From Larix kaempferi (lineage: Eukaryota; Streptophyta; Pinopsida; Pinales; Pinaceae), in contig BSBM01000092.1 of the NCBI GenBank assembly GCA_027924585.1, positions 10,447,001-10,511,000 of the forward strand: a DNA stretch of 64,000 nt. The letters run 5' to 3'. Below are positions 57,590-64,000 of this stretch, piece by piece; within the stretch, counting starts at the first letter, position 1, and each line of letters begins with the position of its first letter. A model generated the notes under the pieces. It did no database searches, was not told where the DNA came from, and worked only from the letters and a program-made list of their open reading frames with translations. The position numbers were made by a program, and so were the translations under genes.

Positions 57590-58980
57590 GGTTTAGTGAA
57601 CATATCGACAACTTGATCTTCTGTTTTACGATACTTCAATATGATATTTCTTCTTGTGTTTGCTTATGAACATAATGATGATGGATTTCAATGTGTTTGT
57701 TCGTTGCATGAAAGGTTGGTTTTTTGTCAATTTTATTGTGCTTTGATTATCACAATAAATAGTTGTAGTTGTTGTTTGAGGATGATTTAGTTCAGCAAGG
57801 ATACCTCCTAGCCATGTAGCTTCTTGTGTTCCTAGAGTTGTGCCTTTATATGCAACTTTTGTTGATGATAAAGAAATTGTAGATTGCTTCTTACTACTCC
57901 ATGAAATTGCTCCCAAATCAATCTGAAAAACATATCTAAAGTTGATCTATATTCAACATCTCCTTCCCAATCAGAGTATGTGTACCTAGTTAGTTGAACT
58001 TTTCCACCATATTGATATTCAAGTCCAAGTTGATATGTTCCTTTGATGTATCTAAGGATTCTTTTAGTTTCCTTCCAATGTTCAAGACGAGGATCTGCCA
58101 TAAATCTAGAAATTATTCCAAGTGCAGATGCAATATCTAGTCTAGTGGTTTTTAGATAGAGAAGACTTCCCACTAGTTGTCTATATAGTGCACAATCAAT
58201 TTTTTCATAAATAGAGTTACTTTTCAACTTTGACCCTATATTAATTGGAGTGGGAGCTTCCTTACTGCTCTCCATCTTAAACTTCTTTAATAGATCAAGT
58301 GCATACTTTGGTTGTGATAGAATAATCTTGTCTTTCTCTTGCCAAACCTGAATGCCAAGAAAATAATGTAACAACCCCAAATTTGTGATATCAAACACCT
58401 TTTGCAACTACTCCTTGCAGTCATATACATGACTTGCATTGCTTCCTATAATTATCAAATCATCTACATATAGGACCACAATTATAATATCACCTTTACA
58501 ATTTTTGAAATAAAGATCAGGATCATAAGGACTTCTCTTGAAACCTTCCTTCAAGAAATGCTAACTGATTTTGGAGTACGAAGCTCTCGGAGCTTGCCTC
58601 AATCTATACAAAGACTTCTTTAACTTACAAACAATATTTTCTTGGCCAATTTTTATCAAAATAGGGGGTTGTTGCATATAGATTTCCTCATGTAAATCAC
58701 CTTGCAGGAAAGCACTTTTTACATCCATTTGATGAATTTCCCAACCAAATTTTGTAGCTAGAGAAACTATTATTCAGATTGTAGTCATTTTAGAAATAGG
58801 AGCAAATGTTTCATTATACTCAATACCTTCTTTCTGTGAGTATCCTTTTGCAACCAACCTGGCCTTATGCTTCTCAATTTTTCCATCAGAGGTGAACTTT
58901 GTCATGTATACCCACTTGCAACCAATGAGAATTTTACCTTCTAGAAGAGGAGTCACCTCCCAAGTTTGATTCTTCATTAG
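57590..58980 (-). pseudogene. Copia RT-RNase H (truncated element)
   Basis: Minus strand, from 58977: [35 protein letters not shown], then IHQMDVKSAFLQGDLHEEIY, catalytic VVLYVDDLIIIGSN (about 58495-58455) and FDITNLGLLHYFLGIQVWQE. RNase H follows with YTYSDWEGDVEYRST, then a frameshift near 57920 and GAISWSSKKQSTISLSSTKV, IYCDNQSTIKLTKN, then DQVVDMFTKPM (about 57615-57590). YVDD is intact, but frame breaks at about 58410 and 57920 and isolated stops (for example at 58775, 58565) destroy the gene. Confidence 0.9.
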
Positions 58981-60420
58981 AGAATCATATTCCTCTTTCG
59001 TTGCATCATCCCATCTAGGTTTTGAGCTTCTTCAAATACTTGTGGATCATCAACATTCATCACTCTAGTCATAAGAGCATAGTTAGCATGATGCCTTGGA
59101 CCTTCTTGATAAACCTTTTGAATACTCCTTGTTTTTGTGAAAGAACCATCATTTTCATCTTGTGTCCCTGAAACAACAATCTCTTCTTCACAAGATTCAG
59201 AACTTTCTTTATTAGTCATGTCATCAAAATTTTCTTCAATAATTGGATCACCAAGTACATGAATAGAGGAAGAATATTTGGAAGGTGTTATACAACTTTC
59301 ATCAAACATCACATCTCTCCTAATAAGTATTTAATTTGTTTCAGGATCATACAACCTGTAGGCCTTAGATGATTCACTATAACCAACCAATTAATATATT
59401 TGTGACTTTTCTTATCTAGTTTCTTCCTTTTCTTATCAAGTATATGAACATATGCATCACACCCAAAAAAATTCAAATGGCCTACAACTGGTTTTCTTCT
59501 ACTCCAAGCTTCTTTAGGATTCTTATGTTTGACAACAATTGTCGGTGACCCATTGACAATATAAGATGCAATATTTACAGCTTCAGCCCAAAATTTTGGA
59601 TCCAAATTTCTAGCATGAAGCATACACCTAGCCATCTCCGTAAGAGTCATATTATTCCTTCCAGCTACACCATTTTGTTGAGGTGTATAAGGGATTGTAT
59701 GCTCTCTTTTAATTCCATTATGCTTACAATAATTATCAAAATATTTGTTCACATCCTCTTTTCCACTATTTGTCCTTAAAATCTTAATAGATTTCCCACT
59801 TTTTTTTTCTACAAAAGCCTTAAATTCCTTGAATTTCTCAAATACCCCATCTTTGTGCTTTAGAAAATAAACCCCAAATCCTTCTACTATAGTCATAAAT
59901 AAATGTCAAAACATACTTGAAACCTGAAATGGAAGGATGTTCCAATGGTCCCATTAGGTCACTATGAACCAAATGAAGTGGAGTTTTGGCTCTCCATGAT
60001 TTACCTTTTACAAACTTTTCCATATGTTGCTTTCCAAACATGCATCCTTCACAAATTCATTGCCTTTGAGAGATTGTAGGTATTCCGTACACTATTTCAA
60101 ACTTTTTCGTTAGAGTAAGACTTTTATAATTCAAGTGACCCATCCTTTCGTGCCATAACCTACTCACATTATTTGCTTTTGAAACCAAATCCTTTCTATT
60201 TGAAGTAAACCTTCCGAACTTATAAAGTCCATTTTCTACATATCCAGAAGTAACCACTTTATAATTATTATTAATATCTTTAATTAAACATTTGTCTTTA
60301 AAAAACTCAACCTTGTAACCTTAATTTTCTATTTGAAACACAAAGAGTAAATTTAACTTGAGATTAGGAACCAACATAACATAATTGTTAGCACCTAAAT
60401 ATTTTGCAACATAAAATTTA
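58977..60420 (-). pseudogene. Copia integrase and pre-integrase (truncated element)
   Basis: Minus strand from about 60420: MLVPNLKLNLLFVFQIEN, a stop, GYKVEFFKDKCLIKDINNNY, VSRLWHERMGHLNYKSLTLT (GAG_pre-integrase). Then LHLVHSDLMGPLEHPSISGF (first Asp) and FIYDYSRRIWG, a shift near 59890, and KILRTNSGKEDVNKYFD, where the second catalytic Asp appears as Asn. TPQQNGVAGRNNM follows, where the catalytic Glu of A-E-R has become Gly. Two of three catalytic residues are therefore lost. A linker (59312-58977) rich in Glu and Ser leads to RT. Confidence 0.9.
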
Positions 60421-60430
60421 AATATGAGGG

Positions 60431-61630
60431 GTGAAGGGTTAGGAAATACCTGATGGAAGTCTGAAATCCCCTTTGTTCTCCATAAGCTGGGTGCTAAAGC
60501 ATGAGAGGAAGTGGTCTAGAAGGATCCAATGTGATAGAGATAGGGAAATTTCGAACTAAAGGTATTAATAGGCAAATAAAAATGACCAAAAGGGGGTAAA
60601 ACAACCCAAAAACCTATAGTCCGCGGGCAAAAATGTGAAAGGTTAAGTGCTGTGCAGGTTGGCACCGTCGATTGGGCGCAGATGAAGGATCTACGGCTCT
60701 CGATTGATGATCACATGGATGAGTTACCCGGAATAGATGGAAGGTAGGCGGTTGCGACGAGAAATACCGCCAAACAGGTGTCGGCTCCGAAAGGCATCGC
60801 AAGGAGGAAGGGCGGTAAGCAAAACCGTCTCGGGCTCATGCGAAGCAACTATGGTGGGGACAGGTCACTAGGATCAACAGCAGAGATTCATCATCCTAGG
60901 ATCTAACAGTTCGGGATAGAGAGATTTGGTGAAGGATCATGTCTACAGGAGATCGATGGTGCGGCGTACGAGGGAGACCAGATCAAAGGTGATGGGGGCT
61001 ATAGTTGCGTGGAAGATAGTGGTAAGGACCCCACTAATGGAGGAGTTGAAGGGGTTAAACGTGTGGCAAACCCCCACCGAGGAGGTACAACATTGGAGGA
61101 GATCGACGACCGACGTCGATCATCACATTAAGGACCTGCAGGGAGGATAAGCAGCAAAGTGGTCACGATGAGAAAACCCGTTAGACAGGTGTCAGCACTA
61201 AAGCTCGTCACGAGGCGAAAGGGTGGTATGAGAAACCGCTTTAGGTGCATGCGATACCTCCCCGTGGACACGTGCTGACAAGATGAACGGCACAGATGAG
61301 CGTTGGAGGGAGGATCTGATAGTGGAGACAAGGGGTGGTCAAATCAATCAAAGGGGATCAGATTCGGACGGCTGAGATCGGATCACACGAGATCAGCAGA
61401 TAGGAGAGGTGGACAGCTCACGAAGGAGACCGAGGTTTATGCAAGTAAGGTTATATATATATAAGCACACACAAAAGGGTTGACATTTTCTCCTCAGTCC
61501 TGTCGCAGTCGAAAGCTTCTGGACGTGTGGAAGCTGAAGAAGATGACAGGAGAGGGTGCGCTCACGGATTTCAGTGTAAGGTAGGACCTTGTAACCGTCA
61601 TTTCCTGCAAATACAAGTCTTTTTATAGTC
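60431..61630. other. GC-richer upstream region with spaced duplication and TATA
   Basis: The composition changes sharply at about 60600. A degenerate direct duplication is spaced about 410 bp: 60690-60870 and 61100-61280. Both copies contain aaacaggtgtc or agacaggtgtc, a cga-rich stretch, ggtatgagaaaccg or ggtaagcaaaaccg, and catgcga. The word ttggcaccgtcgattgggcg at 60659-60678 faintly resembles gypsy primer-binding sequences. A TATA run (61452-61465) and then tctcctcagtcctgtcgcag look like a promoter for the frame that begins at 61636. No gene is seen inside. Confidence 0.5.
61452..61465 (+). promoter_or_regulatory. Candidate TATA box for the 61636 reading frame
   Basis: tatatatatataag lies about 185 bp before the first ATG and at the edge of GC-richer DNA. 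Nothing else in 61300-61640 resembles a core promoter. A run of TA repeats is a weak predictor on its own. Confidence 0.3.
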
Positions 61631-61635
61631 GTAAA

Positions 61636-64000
61636 ATGGAGGAAGAACAGGTTTCTACCAGTTTTAGGGTTAAGGTTTCCCTAGAGGATAGGGATGCCAA
61701 TGTGTTTGACACAGTCGTTCCCAGAGATTAAGAAAAGTTTGAAGGCCTTACTTGAGCAAGGTTTGGATATACATGGAATTTTTAGGTCGTCATTTATCTT
61801 CTTTTGCCTTGACCAGGTAGTACCTTTCCTGGAGTTCGTGTCGTGGTGTTCTCAAAACTACTCGGAGCCCTAAAGGATAATCATGGATTCCCATGGGTCT
61901 AGAATTGTCTGTACAGTAGATGCCTCAGTCATTAGGAGTTCTTTTACCATTCCCGAGTCACCGGACCTTGAGTTAGAGGGTTTTTTTGAAGAGTCGGTCG
62001 TTGCCTTGTTTCGCCATAATGACCCCGAAAGCCGCCAAGATTTTCTAGCTACATGTCTAAAGCCAGGCTTAGAAGTCATAGAAACCCCTTTCCCTTTAGA
62101 TGTCAGCCTTTTTTATGACAAGTCCCAATTGGTCCTTTCTCTGGTGGCTCAATTTCTAGGATTAGATACTGATTTGTGGGTAACCGAAGTTCAGTTGAGT
62201 CTGCTTTTTAGGATTAGCATTAGTTCGTTGGAGTCTGAAAATGGGCTCGTCCCATCCCTCAAATTTGAAGAGTTTTTGGCATAGAAAATACATGTACAGT
62301 TGAGCAAATTCCCAAATACTAGGTATTTCAAGTATCGAACGAAACTGGTAAAAATGGTTATGTATAGCAGCGCAGAAAATTTACAGTTTTCTCCATTACT
62401 TAACACAAATGCTTTAGAGGATAATGTCTTTAATTACATGAACTATATTTTGTCTGCTGTTTATAAAGTCATTTTTGGAGAGGAACTACCTAGGGTGTTG
62501 CCGGAGATGAAATCAATGATGCAGTTGAAGAAGGAACTGGCAGTTGGTGACTGGTTTCTGTTGAAGGATGCTACAGTGATCGGGTTGTATGGATTCGTGC
62601 ACGAGCCCTATATTTTACCTGCTTTCCTGACTCTAAGGGTTTTTTCTCTCGAGTTCGTCAGGCAGAAGTTAATTTTGGAGGATGAACAATTCCTGAAATT
62701 CAAGAAAGGCTCCGATGTAAAGCACCCGTGGAGAGTGGGCCCCTTTGTTATAAAAATCAAGGATGCCTTGTTAGATGTAGAAAAATTCTTGGAAATTATG
62801 GGGTTTAAAAAGGACGTTGCAATTGCCTATGATCCCTTGCACATTATTTCTAGGAGGAAAAAATTATGTAACCTAAGCGGTTTTGAACACCAGGAGACAG
62901 AAGGATCGTTAAAGGGGCGGAATTTGCTTCGCTGTGAACCTGAGCAGGAGGAGGTCGTGAATTTACAAGCAGGCGACCTAGTTTTGTCAGATTTGGCAAT
63001 GGACGTGGAGAAAGTGCTAGACACTTTGGAAGTTGGAAGAAAAAGGGACTTGCATGAAGTTCTGGGTTCAGATGCTGAGGAAGAAAATGAAGAAAAAAGG
63101 CTTAAAGTGGAGACCTCGGATGAACTGATTGTTTTGGCAAGAAATGAAGGATGGAGTGAAGACCAAGGACTCAAGGTCGAGATGCGGGATGAGCTAGTGA
63201 CCTTGGTTGGCAATGATAAATGTGAGGAAGGAGAGCCTTTGGCTCCAGAGGTCCAAATTCGAGAATACAATTTTCAAGATGTTAAGGAAGGAGATGAAGC
63301 CCATAAATTTCGGTCCAGGGCCGACCTGTGCAAGCAGTATGAATAGAATAAACAGGCCTCGGCCCAAAGGCTGTTTGATTTGATGCCAAGATCCAGGAGT
63401 TTATCTAGTTCCGGAGCTTCTTTAATGACCAGCAGAAATATAAGGGATACCACTTTGAACCTGGCAATATCGACGGAGGACAGAGTGACTGAAGTGAAGG
63501 TCAATTGGAAGAAGATACCAGTGCCTGATAAGATCCAGTTTCATAAGCAAATTGGGGATTTTATATATGATGATTTTGTAGAAGCGTCATTGAAAGCTGA
63601 TAACTTGGAGGTTGTTGTAACTAAGTTAGAAGGCCAATTGAGACAGGAGAGATTTGAAAACAAAGCTTTTCAACAACAAGTCAAGAAGCTTCAATTTGAC
63701 TTAGTTGAAAGTGACGGCAGAGGGAATGCCAGCAAGCAGTTGTTAATAGAAAAGGATAGCTTGATTCAGAAGCTACAGAAAAAGGGAAAGGTCCCAAATA
63801 TACAGCTGATCCAGGCTCCAGAGGAAACAAACCTGGAGATAGAAAAAGAGAATTTATCTAAAGAGTTGAGTGATAGTAAAGCAAGGTTACTAAAGTTTGC
63901 TGAGAAAGAAGACAGTTGGAAAAAGGAGAAAATAAGCTTCAAAAATCAAATAAATGATTTAAAAAGTAACTTGTCCAATTTTGACATGCGGCCGTCAAGT
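61636..64000 (+). pseudogene. Long unrecognised ORF with one frameshift and three stops
   Basis: ATG 61636 opens MEEEQVSTSFRVKVSLEDRD. A frame change near 61720 continues with EIKKSLKALLEQGLDIHGIF and FVSWCSQNYSEP, then TAA at 61871. The same frame resumes at MDSHGSRIVCTVDASVIRSS (ATG 61883), stops at TAG 62282, runs to TAG 63344 and stays open to the window end. About 780 codons are covered. The first two-thirds look globular (TRYFKYRTKLVKMVMYSSAE, KKELAVGDWFLLKDATVIGL, YILPAFLTLRVFSLEFVRQK). Next come acidic repeats (two versions of LKVE-DEL at about 63100 and 63174), then a Lys/Glu/Gln-rich coiled coil from about 63590. I do not recognise the family; a gag-like ORF of an unclassified retroelement is my best guess. 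All three stops are in one long frame with good codon use, so it was coding recently. Confidence 0.6.

Larger units (their letters stand above)
57205..60430 (-). mobile_element. Truncated Copia element, minus strand
   Basis: Only one LTR is visible: 57205-57494, on the 3' side for this strand. It ends on the plus strand in TTTTAACA and is preceded in element sense by the polypurine tract aacatgaagggggag. The coding part runs from RNase H (57600) back to the protease/integrase boundary (about 60420). There the homology stops and GC-richer DNA begins. Gag, protease and the 5' LTR are missing. Its left end abuts dispersed repeat copy 2. The LTR's outer edge (57205) is a guess from the first TG. 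Confidence 0.85.

Noticed and set aside
62827-63270. Minus-strand 147-codon frame, Ser-rich
   Set aside because: Shadow of the long plus-strand frame; low-complexity Ser/Leu composition and no start context.

Overview
The window is plant nuclear DNA, most likely from a large, repeat-rich seed-plant genome; a gymnosperm fits best, but that is an inference from long AT-rich spacers, old nested transposons and few genes. Only two host genes are well supported, both on the minus strand. One is the 3' part of a receptor-like kinase gene (transmembrane segment plus a complete kinase domain in seven exons, 18501-20472). The other is a two-exon thaumatin-like (PR-5) gene with a signal peptide and 16 cysteines (22661-23487).

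Almost everything else is mobile DNA. Left to right: a decayed minus-strand Helitron with Rep, PIF1-like helicase and, unusually for a plant, endonuclease-like segments (about 3550-7830). A Copia element lacking protease and integrase, with a 67-bp tandem array before its 3' LTR and a perfect 5-bp target-site duplication (8040-14091). A 1.5-kb TRIM-like element with perfect TSDs (16791-18289). The two host genes, separated by a dispersed repeat. A LINE of the plant L1 type (about 23870-44958), split by a 12.3-kb Ty3/gypsy chromovirus (29414-41711). That chromovirus is split by a 5.65-kb DNA element with perfect 32-bp terminal inverted repeats (32217-37864). The DNA element in turn carries a 1.55-kb poly(A) retroposon with 14-bp TSDs (34249-35797). 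So four insertion levels can be read in sequence.

To the right lies a Copia element (46820-51949) of the same LTR family as the TRIM-like element. A 296-bp hAT-type MITE with an 8-bp TSD sits in its integrase. Then come AT-rich spacer with a perfect 30-bp inverted repeat and a strong hairpin, a second copy of the dispersed repeat, and a truncated minus-strand Copia (about 57205-60430). A GC-richer stretch with an internal duplication and a TATA box precedes a long unrecognised coding frame (61636-64000) that has one frameshift and three in-frame stops and runs off the window.

The Copia, gypsy and LINE coding regions all carry frameshifts, stops or lost catalytic residues, so none looks autonomous now. 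All boundaries were read by eye; no alignment or database search was run.
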